The notes under the pieces were generated by a model, which saw only the letters and a list, made by a program, of their open reading frames with translations, made no database searches and was not told the DNA's origin. 64,000 nt of DNA from Paucibacter sp. B2R-40. Lineage in GTDB: Bacteria; Pseudomonadota; Gammaproteobacteria; Burkholderiales; Burkholderiaceae_C. Position 1 is the stretch's first letter; each line of letters opens with the position of its first letter. Positions 8,387 to 16,429 of the stretch are shown piece by piece. Position numbers and translations under genes: made by a program. The DNA lies in assembly GCF_025717555.1 (NCBI RefSeq), contig NZ_JAJIRP010000016.1, forward strand, positions 37,586-101,585, read 5' to 3'.

Positions 8387-10330
8387 ATGCTTGCCGCCGC
8401 ATTGAAACGAATTTTTGTCCCCGCCCTGATCTTGATCGGTCTGTTGGCCGCGCCCATCAGGGCGGCTCAGGCCGCCGATGGCGACCCCCCGGCGCGTGCC
8501 GGGCGCGTTTCCGAAGTCATCGGCGACGCCTGGCTGTTTGACGCCGACAGCAAGGAATGGGTGCGGGTGACGCGCAACCAGACCGTTGCCGAGGGCGACC
8601 GCCTGCGCACCGATGAGCGCGCCCGCGTCAGCCTGACGGTGGGCTCGACCAGCATGTGGCTGGACGAGCGCAGTGACCTGGAATTCAGCCAACTCGATGA
8701 AGGTCGCGTGTTGCTGATGTTGGCCAAGGGGGATATGGGCCTGAGCCTGCGCTCGCAAGCGGCCGTCAGTGAGTACAAGGTGCAGACCCGCGAAGGGCGC
8801 TTCTACGCCGAACAGCAGGGCATGTACCGGGTCGAACAGATGGACCGAGGCAGCCGTGGCTTCGCCTTCAAGGGGCGCCTGCGCTTTGAGTTTGAGCGTG
8901 GCGAAGGCAGCCAGCCGGTGTGGCTGCAGAACGGCGAGCAAGCTGAATTTTGGTGGGCCGGCGGCCCGCGCACTGAGCGCCAGCGCTTGGGCAGCGACAG
9001 CTTTGGCGAATGGCTGCTGGCGCAAAGCCGTGCCGAAGGGGATCGCTTTGCCTCCGGCGTCAGCCAGCGCTATGTCTCGCCCGAGATGACCGGCGCCGAC
9101 GAGCTGGACCGCCATGGCCGCTGGGAGTCGTCGAGCGAATATGGCAATGTCTGGATCCCGACGGCGGTGGCGGTTGACTGGGCGCCTTACCGCTATGGCC
9201 ATTGGGCCTGGTCGCGCCACTGGGGCTGGACCTGGGTGGACGATGCGCCCTGGGGCTATGCACCGTTTCACTATGGGCGCTGGGTGACTTATGGCGGGCG
9301 TTGGGTCTGGGCGCCGGGTAGTTATGTCGTCAACCCGGTCTATGCGCCGGCCTTGGTGGCCTGGGTGGGCGGGGTCTCGGTCGGGGTTGGCGGCGGCTAT
9401 GGCTATAACAACCGGCCCTACTACGGCTGGTATCCGCTCGGCCCGCGCGAGATCTATGTGCCGCCCTACCGGCACAGCCCTTCGCACATTCACCGCATCA
9501 ATATCGACCCCGATCCGGTCACCGTGAAGCGCCCGCACAGCAACCGTGATGTGGTCGGCGCGGTCAGCTATTTGCCCGGGCAGGGCGGGCCGGTGCGGGC
9601 GATGCCGGTCGGCGAGGTGCGGCCGGTGCGGCCGATGCCGACGGCGCCGGCTCGCAATGATTTGATGGCGGTCTTGCCGGCGCGCAGCGCCGTCGAGGCG
9701 CAGGTCAAGCCAGCCCCCGCGGATATGCCCTGGCGCAGTGAAAATTTGGGGCGACGCGAGCGTGAACGCGAACGCGAGCGAGATCAGGCCCAAAGTCAGA
9801 TGCGTGACCCAGCGCGCGAGCGCGCCCGCCCGCAGTTGCCGGATGCGAGCGGCCCGCCTTCGGCGGCGCGGTCAGTGACTGTGCCCGAGCAGCGCAGCGA
9901 AAGCCAGCCCTCGGCGCAGCGCCAAGAGCGCACCGATCGAATTGAGCGTTTGGAGCGGATCGAGCGGCAACAGCAGCAACAGCAACAGCAGCAGCAGCAG
10001 CGCGTAGAAGCCGCGCCGCCGCCATCGCAGGTCCGCCAGGCGACCGACCGCGCGATGGAGCAGATGAGGGAGCGTGCGGTGGAGCGTCAGCAAGAACGGC
10101 CGCAAGAACGGCAACAAGAGCGCCAAGCCGAGCGTCAGCGTGCGGTGGAACCGGCGGCGCCGCCGCAGGTCCAGATGCAAGCCCCGCGCCCGCAGCCCGA
10201 GGCTCAGCGGCCTGCGCAGCCGCAGCGCCAAGATGATGCCGGCCCCAGGCGCAACCGCGCCGAGGAGGGCCAGCGCTCCGGCGGCGAGCGGGCTAGCGGT
10301 GAGCGGCGCCGGGGCGAGGCCGAGCGTTGA
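8387..10330 (+). CDS. Exported FecR-domain/DUF6600 protein with low-complexity tail
   Basis: 647 residues starting at the ATG at 8387, six bases after AAGGAG. A signal peptide (to about residue 30, ending RAAQAA) is followed by a FecR-like domain (about 40-140, GDRLRTDERARVSLTVGS). Next comes a Trp/Tyr-rich DUF6600-type region (about 240-370) with repeats such as YRYGHWAWSRHWGW and WVTYGGRWVWAPG. The last 200 residues are highly charged and low complexity: Arg-Glu repeats, an uninterrupted glutamine tract coded by CAG/CAA near 9967-10002, and Pro/Gln/Arg stretches. Periplasmic or surface location is likely and function is unknown. Confidence 0.85.
   Translation: MLAAALKRIFVPALILIGLLAAPIRAAQAADGDPPARAGRVSEVIGDAWLFDADSKEWVRVTRNQTVAEGDRLRTDERARVSLTVGSTSMWLDERSDLEFSQLDEGRVLLMLAKGDMGLSLRSQAAVSEYKVQTREGRFYAEQQGMYRVEQMDRGSRGFAFKGRLRFEFERGEGSQPVWLQNGEQAEFWWAGGPRTERQRLGSDSFGEWLLAQSRAEGDRFASGVSQRYVSPEMTGADELDRHGRWESSSEYGNVWIPTAVAVDWAPYRYGHWAWSRHWGWTWVDDAPWGYAPFHYGRWVTYGGRWVWAPGSYVVNPVYAPALVAWVGGVSVGVGGGYGYNNRPYYGWYPLGPREIYVPPYRHSPSHIHRINIDPDPVTVKRPHSNRDVVGAVSYLPGQGGPVRAMPVGEVRPVRPMPTAPARNDLMAVLPARSAVEAQVKPAPADMPWRSENLGRRERERERERDQAQSQMRDPARERARPQLPDASGPPSAARSVTVPEQRSESQPSAQRQERTDRIERLERIERQQQQQQQQQQQRVEAAPPPSQVRQATDRAMEQMRERAVERQQERPQERQQERQAERQRAVEPAAPPQVQMQAPRPQPEAQRPAQPQRQDDAGPRRNRAEEGQRSGGERASGERRRGEAER
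9967..10002 (+). repeat. CAG/CAA microsatellite coding for polyglutamine
   Basis: A run of CAA and CAG codons inside the low-complexity tail of the FecR/DUF6600 gene encodes eleven or more consecutive glutamines. Upstream, around 9758-9782, a shorter Arg-Glu coding repeat is present. Such runs are prone to length change by slippage. Confidence 0.8.
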
Positions 10331-10331
10331 T

Positions 10332-10376
10332 CAAAGCAGGCCTAAACAAAGCAGGCCTATACAAAGCAGGCTTATA
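10332..10376. repeat. Three tandem 15-bp repeats between convergent genes
   Basis: Three head-to-tail copies of a 15-base unit (core CAAAGCAGGCCTA), at 10332-10346, 10347-10361 and 10362-10376, differ at only one or two positions. They fill the gap between the stop of the FecR/DUF6600 gene and the stop of tesA, and the last copy includes the tesA stop codon. Confidence 0.85.
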
Positions 10377-11022
10377 GCAAGGGCTGCAATTTCGGCCACA
10401 CCAGATCCAGCATGAAGGGATGTGCCTTGGCCAGCGGGTGGATGCGGTCGGGCTGGAACCAGTCCAGGGCGTCGGGCCGGTCCGCCACGCCCTTGAGCAA
10501 GAAGGGCAGCAGCGCGGTCTTTTCTTCTTTGGCCACCCGCTCGAACAGGCCGGCGAATTCGCGCCCGTAGCTGGCACCGTAATTCGGCGGCACTTGCATG
10601 CCCAGCAGCAAGACACGCGCGCCGGCTGCTTTGGCCGCGCGCGTCATGGCCGTGAGGTTTTCATGGCTGGCGGCCAGCGGCAGGCCGCGCAGCGCGTCAT
10701 TGCCGCCCAATTCAATGATGACGACGCTGGGCTGGTGCTGGGTCAACAGGGCGCCTAGTCGAGCGCGTCCGCCGGCCGTGGTGTCACCGCTGATGCTGGC
10801 GTTCAACACGGCCTGGGGCATTTTCTTTTCTTTGAGGCGTTGCTCCAGCAAGGCCACCCAGCCCTGACCACGCGCCAGGCCATATTCGGCCGAAAGGCTG
10901 TCGCCGACCACCAGCACCAGCGGCGCCGGTTTGGCCGCTGCCGCCTCGGCAAGACCCGGCACAGACCAAGCCAATGCCAAGGCGCTAAAGTACGCCCAGC
11001 AATCACGCCGTCTCGATGTCAT
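10372..11022 (-). CDS. tesA: Arylesterase / acyl-CoA thioesterase I, SGNH hydrolase
   Basis: 216 residues. A signal-like N-terminus (to about residue 28, ending LAEA) is followed by GDSLSAEYGL with the catalytic Ser, ELGGNDALRG with the oxyanion Asn, and DRIHPLAKAH with the Asp-His pair: a complete SGNH/GDSL catalytic set as in TesA. It is expected in the periplasm, hydrolysing esters or thioesters. I prefer the ATG at 11022; a TTG at 11043 would overlap the divergent ABC gene. Divergent tesA/ybbA is the arrangement in E. coli. Confidence 0.9.
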   Translation of the reverse strand: MTSRRRDCWAYFSALALAWSVPGLAEAAAAKPAPLVLVVGDSLSAEYGLARGQGWVALLEQRLKEKKMPQAVLNASISGDTTAGGRARLGALLTQHQPSVVIIELGGNDALRGLPLAASHENLTAMTRAAKAAGARVLLLGMQVPPNYGASYGREFAGLFERVAKEEKTALLPFLLKGVADRPDALDWFQPDRIHPLAKAHPFMLDLVWPKLQPLL

Positions 11023-11042
11023 CACTTGGAAATCTCCGCTCA

Positions 11043-11714
11043 ATGTCCGTCAATATCGTTGAAGTCGACCGGGTCAGCAAACGCGTGCAAGACGCTTCCG
11101 GCGAGCTGACCATTCTGCATGACATCTCGTTCAATCTCGCCGCCCAGGAATCGGTTGCCATCGTCGGCGCTTCAGGTTCGGGCAAAAGTACCTTGCTGGC
11201 GATTTTGGCCGGCTTGGATACGCCCAGCAGCGGCACCGTGCGCCTGCGCGGGCAAGATTTGTTTGTACTGAACGAGGATCAGCGCGCGGCAGTACGCGGC
11301 GCCGAGTTGGGCTTTGTGTTCCAGAGCTTTCAGCTGCTGCCCAACTTGAACGCGCTGGAAAACGTGATGCTGCCGCTGGAGTTGCGCGGCGACCGCGATG
11401 CCAGGGCAACGGCGACGCATATGCTGGGCCGGGTCGGCTTGTCACAGCGGCTCAATCATTACCCGCGCGTGCTTTCGGGGGGCGAGCAGCAGCGGGTGGC
11501 GCTGGCGCGTGCCTTCGTGATGCGGCCGGCCCTGCTCTTGGCCGATGAGCCCACCGGCAGCCTGGACTTCGCCACCGGCGCGGCGGTGATGGCCTTGATG
11601 TTCGAGCTCAACCGCGAAGCGGGCACAACCTTGGTGTTGGTCACGCATGATCCATTGATTGCGCAGCGCTGTCAGCGCCAGTTGCGTATCGAAGCCGGCG
11701 CGCTGGTGGTCTAA
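11043..11714 (+). CDS. ABC transporter ATPase, YbbA/LolD-like
   Basis: 223 residues with Walker A GASGSGKST, a Q-loop (VFQSFQLLPNLNALENV), signature LSGGEQQRVALARAF, Walker B LLLADEPTGSLD and switch His (LVTHD). The length and the motifs are those of the MacB/LolD/YbbA family of ATPases that drive FtsX-like permeases. It is divergent from tesA as in E. coli, but the large YbbP-type permease that normally follows is missing: the next gene is a convergent DUF2062 gene whose stop overlaps this stop. The partner permease must be encoded elsewhere, or be lost. Confidence 0.88.
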   Translation: MSVNIVEVDRVSKRVQDASGELTILHDISFNLAAQESVAIVGASGSGKSTLLAILAGLDTPSSGTVRLRGQDLFVLNEDQRAAVRGAELGFVFQSFQLLPNLNALENVMLPLELRGDRDARATATHMLGRVGLSQRLNHYPRVLSGGEQQRVALARAFVMRPALLLADEPTGSLDFATGAAVMALMFELNREAGTTLVLVTHDPLIAQRCQRQLRIEAGALVV

Positions 11715-12277
11715 GCTCTTGCGGCATGGGCCCGCTGGCGCAGGCGCCGCCAGCGCTCGCCCCTGATCACCGCCCACCAACCGAAGTACACCACCAGATA
11801 GGCCAGCGCGCCCAGCACCAAGCCGGCCAAGGGCAGGCCGATCAACAGCGGCTCGCCCAGCGCCTGCACCCAGGCCCACAGCGAGGGCCACCAGGTCGCG
11901 GGCTGCTGCCACTCAAGCGCCAGCATCTCCGGCGTGGCGATAGGGCCGTGATGGCCAGAGGCCATGCGACCCAAGGCGATGGCCAAGCTCCAGATCGGCA
12001 CAAGGGTCAGCGGGTTGGTCAACCAGGTGGCCGCTATTGCCGCGGCCACATTGGCGCGGCAGACGATGGCCAGCAAGGCGGCCAACACCATCTGCGTTGG
12101 CAGCGGGATGACGCCGGCGGCCAAACCCACGGCCACGCCCATCGCGACGCGGCGCCTATGCGCCACCCACAGCCAGGGCCGCGGCGCCAAGTAGCGGCCC
12201 AGCCACTTCAAGCCCCTGGTTTGGGACAGCGTGTCGGGGTGGGGCAAGATGCGGCGGGCAAGACGGGAAGCGGGCAC
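11711..12277 (-). CDS. DUF2062 membrane protein
   Basis: 188 residues with three hydrophobic segments. The region LPTQMVLAALLAIVCRANV followed by TWLTNPLTLVPIW matches DUF2062, a small inner-membrane family often found next to lipid or polysaccharide genes. The start appears to be GTG at 12277, as no ATG is available upstream. Its stop overlaps the stop of the convergent ABC gene by four bases. The biochemical role is unknown. Confidence 0.82.
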   Translation of the reverse strand: MPASRLARRILPHPDTLSQTRGLKWLGRYLAPRPWLWVAHRRRVAMGVAVGLAAGVIPLPTQMVLAALLAIVCRANVAAAIAATWLTNPLTLVPIWSLAIALGRMASGHHGPIATPEMLALEWQQPATWWPSLWAWVQALGEPLLIGLPLAGLVLGALAYLVVYFGWWAVIRGERWRRLRQRAHAARA

Positions 12278-12301
12278 GCAATTCTTTCGGCGGCTAAATA
12301 T

Positions 12302-12340
12302 AAAAAAACCCGCGCTGCCGGTGAAGGCGCTGCGCGGGTT
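12302..12340 (-). terminator. Intrinsic terminator of the parvulin gene
   Basis: Read on the minus strand, a perfect 9-base GC-rich stem (AACCCGCGC with its complement at 12307-12315 and 12332-12340) is followed by a run of seven or eight T. It lies about 85 bases after the stop of the parvulin gene. Confidence 0.85.
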
Positions 12341-12423
12341 GAGCAGTTTCGACTAGGTGGGAGCTCAAGCGGCAATTACAAGCCGCTATTGAGACTGCTC
12401 AGCAGTCAAAATGCTATGCTCGC

Positions 12424-13245
12424 TCAGTTCGGAGCCGCGCCTTGCGGTGCGCTGGCGAACTTGTAATCGGTCTTGGCCTTGCTCTTCAGCTCTTGCTGAT
12501 AGGCGCCGAGCTTTTGCTGTTCCAGGCGCTTGACAATTTGCGGCTTGACGTCGTCAAAGGCGGGGAATTGCGCTTCGCGGCTGTCGTCCAAGCGGATGAT
12601 GTGGAAGCCGAACTGCGATTTGACCGGCGTTTGCGTCATTTCACCCTTTTGCAGCAGGGCCAAGGCTTCGGTGAATTCCTTCACATAGCTATTGCCATTG
12701 GCCCAGTCCAGATCGCCACCATTGGCGGCGGAGCCTGGGTCTTTGGAGTTCTTGGTGGCCAGGTCTTCAAACTTGGCGCCGGCCTTGATCTGAGCGATCA
12801 GGGCTTTGGCTTCGTCTTCTTTTTCCACCAGGATGTGGCGGGCGCGGTATTCCTTGCCGCTGTTCTGAGCCTTGAACTTGTCGTACTCGGCCTGCGCTTC
12901 GGCGTCCGAGACGGGGTTCTTCTTGGCGTAGTCGGCAAACAGCTCACGGATCAGAATGCTCTGGCGGGCCAATTCCATCTGGGCCTTGTAGTCGGCGCTG
13001 GCGGGCACGCCGCGCTTTTCGGCTTCCTGGATGAAGATCTCGCGCAACACGACTTCGTCTTTGACCTGCGTCTCCAACTCAGGCGTGCGTTGCTGCTGGC
13101 CGCTCTTGGTGACTTGCGTGAGCAGGAGCTCGGCGCGGGCCTTGGGCACCGGTTTGCCGTTCACGACGGCGATATTTTGCGCGCTGGCGGCCAGCGGCAA
13201 CAGAGCAGCGGACAGGGCCACAGCGGCCAACAAATTTTTCTTCAT
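12424..13245 (-). CDS. Periplasmic parvulin-type peptidyl-prolyl isomerase
   Basis: 273 residues. A signal peptide (MKKNLLAAVALSAALLPLAASA) is followed by a SurA/PrsA-like helical part and a parvulin domain (about residues 130-235) with RARHILVE, GGDLDW and FGFHIIRLDD. It is expected to catalyse prolyl isomerisation and chaperone folding in the periplasm. The frame is open 19 codons further upstream, but the ATG at 13245 gives the clean signal peptide. It is followed by an intrinsic terminator and preceded on the same strand by bolA and yciB, the order common in Burkholderiales. Confidence 0.92.
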   Translation of the reverse strand: MKKNLLAAVALSAALLPLAASAQNIAVVNGKPVPKARAELLLTQVTKSGQQQRTPELETQVKDEVVLREIFIQEAEKRGVPASADYKAQMELARQSILIRELFADYAKKNPVSDAEAQAEYDKFKAQNSGKEYRARHILVEKEDEAKALIAQIKAGAKFEDLATKNSKDPGSAANGGDLDWANGNSYVKEFTEALALLQKGEMTQTPVKSQFGFHIIRLDDSREAQFPAFDDVKPQIVKRLEQQKLGAYQQELKSKAKTDYKFASAPQGAAPN

Positions 13246-13317
13246 GAGGCAACGATCGTTGAGGCTAAAAAAATTGCGCCGGTGAGGGCGCATCATGATC
13301 AATACGGGCAGCTTGAT

Positions 13318-13593
13318 TCAAATTTCATCCGGTGCGCGGGCATCGATGGCCAGCGCATGGATGCCTTGTTGCATCAACTCTGCCAGACAATGATATACGA
13401 GCCGGTGGCGTGCCACCCGGCCCAAGCCTTTGAAGCGCTCGCTGACGATGCTCAGGCTGTAATGCCCGCCTTCTTTGGCACCGGCGTGGCCGGCATGTTG
13501 ATGGCTGTCGTCTTGCAGCTTCAAGACGCTGGGCTCCAGGCCGGCGAGCAAGCGCGCTTCCATCTCCGTCAGGCTGGCTTTGGGCGTGCTCAT
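13318..13593 (-). CDS. BolA family protein
   Basis: 91 residues with the class II KH-like BolA fold: SVLKLQDDSHQHAGH near the middle and FKGLGRVARHRLVYHCL with the conserved C-terminal helix. BolA proteins bind monothiol glutaredoxin and iron-sulfur clusters, and some act as DNA-binding regulators. Start and previous stop overlap as ATGA with yciB, indicating translational coupling. Confidence 0.9.
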   Translation of the reverse strand: MSTPKASLTEMEARLLAGLEPSVLKLQDDSHQHAGHAGAKEGGHYSLSIVSERFKGLGRVARHRLVYHCLAELMQQGIHALAIDARAPDEI

Positions 13594-14255
13594 GGCTTTT
13601 CCCCTTCTTTGGTGGCGTCTTCGGGTGCGGCGTCGGGCTTGGCTTCAGGCAGGTAGCGGCTCATGTAAATGCCCTGCGCCAAGGTGAACACCAAGATCAG
13701 CCCGGTGGTGCCGAAGGCCTTGAAATTGGCCCAGGCCGAGGTGGAGTAGTTGTAGGCCACATAGATGTTGAGCACTCCGAGTGCTGCAAAGAACAACACC
13801 CAGGCGCGGTTCAGCGTCTTCCAGACAAAGTCGGGCAGTTCCAGCTCCGCGCCCAGCATCGCCTTGATCAGGTTCTTGCCCCAAAAAGCCTGCGAGGCCC
13901 AAAACACGGTGGCCATCGCCCAGTACAGACCAGTGGGCTTCCATTTGATGAAGGTGGCGTTGTGGAACCAGATCGTCGCTCCCCCCAGCGTGACAACCAA
14001 TCCCAGGCTGATCCACAGCATCAAATCGATCTTCTTGCCGCGCAGCTTCAGGATCAAGGCCTGGGTCAAGGTGGCCAGCATCACCACCACGGTGGCCAAA
14101 AGTACAGCCGCTTCGTCCGGGCCGACCTTGCCGCCGGAGACTAAGAAGCCGAAGTTATCGGTCGCGAACTGGGCGGCCCAGTCCTTGTGCGCATCGGCAT
14201 ATTTGAAAGTGCCGAAAAACAGCAGCAAGGGCAAGAAATCGAGCAAAAGCTTCAT
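13590..14255 (-). CDS. yciB: Inner-membrane septation protein A family
   Basis: 221 residues, starting MKLLLDFLPLLLFFGTFKYAD, typical of YciB/IspA septation protein, with about six membrane segments. DFVWKTLNRAWVLFFAALGVLN and WANFKAFGTTGL are family blocks. Relatives act in cell division and envelope synthesis and interact with elongasome proteins. The C-terminus is longer and more charged (ends EGEKP) than the E. coli protein. Stop and bolA start overlap by four bases. Confidence 0.92.
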   Translation of the reverse strand: MKLLLDFLPLLLFFGTFKYADAHKDWAAQFATDNFGFLVSGGKVGPDEAAVLLATVVVMLATLTQALILKLRGKKIDLMLWISLGLVVTLGGATIWFHNATFIKWKPTGLYWAMATVFWASQAFWGKNLIKAMLGAELELPDFVWKTLNRAWVLFFAALGVLNIYVAYNYSTSAWANFKAFGTTGLILVFTLAQGIYMSRYLPEAKPDAAPEDATKEGEKP

Positions 14256-14301
14256 GGAGAGCGCGGCCGGGTCCGAAAGCGAGAGACAGAGAAGCGGCCG
14301 A

Positions 14302-14724
14302 TCAGGGCTGCTGGGGCGTGAAGTCTATCGCAGCCGAGTTGATGCAAAAACGCTCGCCAGTCGGCTCGGGGCCGTCGGGGAAAACATGGCCCAGGTGCGA
14401 GCCGCATTTGTTACAGCGCACTTCAACCCGCACCATGCCGTGGGCATGGTCGACCACGCGCTCGATCACCTCGGCATTGACCGGGGCGAAATAGCTGGGC
14501 CAGCCGCAGCCGGCATCGAACTTGGTGTCGGCCTCGAACAGCGGTGTGCCGCAGCCTATGCATTTGTAAGCGCCGGCCTCGAAGTGATCCCAGTATTTGC
14601 CGGTGAAGGCGCGTTCGGTTGCGGCGTGGCGGGCCACCGCGTATTGCTCCTGGTCGAGCTGGGCGCGCCACTCGGCGTCGGTTTTTTGGACCGGGTAGGT
14701 CTTGTCGTCTATGGGTTTGCTCAT
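14302..14724 (-). CDS. msrB: Peptide-methionine (R)-S-oxide reductase
   Basis: 140 residues. Two zinc CxxC motifs (CIGCG, CNKCG), GCGWPSYF, and [11 protein letters not shown] with the catalytic Cys mark MsrB. It reduces methionine-R-sulfoxide in proteins using thioredoxin. The start overlaps the selO stop as ATGA, so the two are co-translated. Confidence 0.96.
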   Translation of the reverse strand: MSKPIDDKTYPVQKTDAEWRAQLDQEQYAVARHAATERAFTGKYWDHFEAGAYKCIGCGTPLFEADTKFDAGCGWPSYFAPVNAEVIERVVDHAHGMVRVEVRCNKCGSHLGHVFPDGPEPTGERFCINSAAIDFTPQQP

Positions 14725-16226
14725 GATGAACAGCTGACTTCCAAAGTTTGAGCCCAGTCGGGCGGGAGGGCGGCGTCCGAGGCGCGCTCAGGTTCGTCGT
14801 AGGGGCGTTGCAAAACTTTCAGCAGCCGCTCGGTTTCGCTGAAATCGCCGGCCTGCGCGGCCCGGATTGCGCCTTCGGCCAGGTGATTGCGCAACACGAC
14901 AGCCGGGTTGACGGCGCGCATGCGCAGGCTACGCTGCACGTCGTCGCTGCTCTCAAGGCTCAAACGGGCCCGGTAGCGCTGCAGCCACTGCGCCAGCGCG
15001 GTTTGGTCGATGAAGAGATCGCGCAGCTGGGCCGGGTCGTCGGTTTGCGTGAGCGAGCTCAAGCGTCTGAAGCTCAGCGTGAAATCGGCGCGTGGCCCGG
15101 CCATCAGCTTGAGCCAGTCGTCAAGCAGCGCTTGGTCCTGAGCCTGTTCGGTCAGCAGGCCCAGTTTGGCGCGCATGCGCTGCATCAAGGCGGCCGGGAA
15201 GGCGGCTTTGTAGACATCCAATGCCGCCAATAGCGGCGCGCCGTCGCGGTCAGCATCAATCATCAGCGGCAGCAGCGCTTGTGCCAAGGCATGCAGATTC
15301 CAAAAACCGATATTCGGCTGGCGGGCGTAGGCATAACGGCCTTGATGGTCGGAATGGTTGCAGACATGGCCCGGATCGAAGCCGTCCATAAAGCCGAACG
15401 GGCCGTAGTCCAGCGTCAGCCCGAGCATGGACATATTGTCGGTATTCATCACGCCGTGGCAGAAGCCGACCGCCTGCCAGTCGGCCATCAAGGCTGCGGT
15501 CTGGCGTACCACCCGCTCGAGCAGTGCGACATAGGGCTTGGCTGCGGCCAGGCATTCGGGCGCATGGTGGTGAATGAAGAAGTCAGCCAGCTGGCGCAGC
15601 TCGGCATGCTGGTGGGTGTGGGCGAAATGTTCGAAATGGCCGAAGCGGATAAAGCTCGGCGCCACGCGGGTGACCACGGCCGCGGTTTCCAAGGTCTCGC
15701 GTCGCACCGGCAGCGCCGAGGCGGTGATGGCCAAGGCCCGCGTGGTGGGTATGCTCAAACCTGCCATCGCTTCCGAGCACAAGAACTCGCGGATGGACGA
15801 GCGCAGCACCGCGCGGCCGTCGCCCATGCGGGAGTAGGGGGTGGCGCCCGCGCCCTTGAGTTGCAACTCCATGGTGCCGGCGGCGGTTTCGACCTCGCCC
15901 AGCAGCAGCGCGCGGCCGTCGCCGAGCTGACCGGCCCAGGCCCCGAATTGATGGCCGCTGTAGACCGTGGCCAGCGTGCGCATGCCGGGCCAGACCGCAT
16001 TGCCGCTGAGCACGTCCAAGGCCTGCCAGTCGGCACGCTGCCACCAGTCGGCGGGCCAGCCCAACTCGGCGGCGAGGCCGGCGCTGCGCGCGACCCAAAC
16101 CGGATTGGCCATGCCTTGTGCAGGCAGCTCGGTGTGAAATGCCTCGCCCAGCGCGGCGTAACGGTTCAGCCAAGCGGTGGGCGGCGGCGAGCTTGAGACG
16201 GTGGCGTGCGGTGCAGGGCTGTTCAT
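14721..16226 (-). CDS. selO: SelO (YdiU) protein adenylyltransferase
   Basis: 501 residues, usual for bacterial Sel[48 protein letters not shown] and [16 protein letters not shown] are hallmark blocks of this pseudokinase-fold AMP transferase. The C-terminus is VSCSS, where the Cys sits at the position taken by selenocysteine in the eukaryotic proteins. SelO transfers AMP to Ser/Thr/Tyr of redox-linked proteins. The ATG at 16226 is chosen; the open frame upstream looks non-coding. It is coupled to msrB by an ATGA overlap. Confidence 0.95.
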   Translation of the reverse strand: MNSPAPHATVSSSPPPTAWLNRYAALGEAFHTELPAQGMANPVWVARSAGLAAELGWPADWWQRADWQALDVLSGNAVWPGMRTLATVYSGHQFGAWAGQLGDGRALLLGEVETAAGTMELQLKGAGATPYSRMGDGRAVLRSSIREFLCSEAMAGLSIPTTRALAITASALPVRRETLETAAVVTRVAPSFIRFGHFEHFAHTHQHAELRQLADFFIHHHAPECLAAAKPYVALLERVVRQTAALMADWQAVGFCHGVMNTDNMSMLGLTLDYGPFGFMDGFDPGHVCNHSDHQGRYAYARQPNIGFWNLHALAQALLPLMIDADRDGAPLLAALDVYKAAFPAALMQRMRAKLGLLTEQAQDQALLDDWLKLMAGPRADFTLSFRRLSSLTQTDDPAQLRDLFIDQTALAQWLQRYRARLSLESSDDVQRSLRMRAVNPAVVLRNHLAEGAIRAAQAGDFSETERLLKVLQRPYDEPERASDAALPPDWAQTLEVSCSS

Positions 16227-16429
16227 TCGGGCAGTGTAGCCAGCGAGCCAGGGCACTGCCGTCGAAGGGGCAATGCCTCGGCAGAGGCCGCCGCCGGGAC
16301 GGTGAATACCCCTAGAGCCGTTGCCAAGCAGCTGTAACACCGGCGACTATGGCGCTGGCGTGGGCAGGCCTAGACTGAATGTGTAAATTGGCGCCGCCTG
16401 CGCCGGTGCCTCAAACAGGAGACAGACAC

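Noticed and set aside
8132..9793. Minus-strand open frame of 553 residues
   Set aside because: Runs antisense through def and the FecR/DUF6600 gene; no motif, no ribosome site, and both sense genes are clear.
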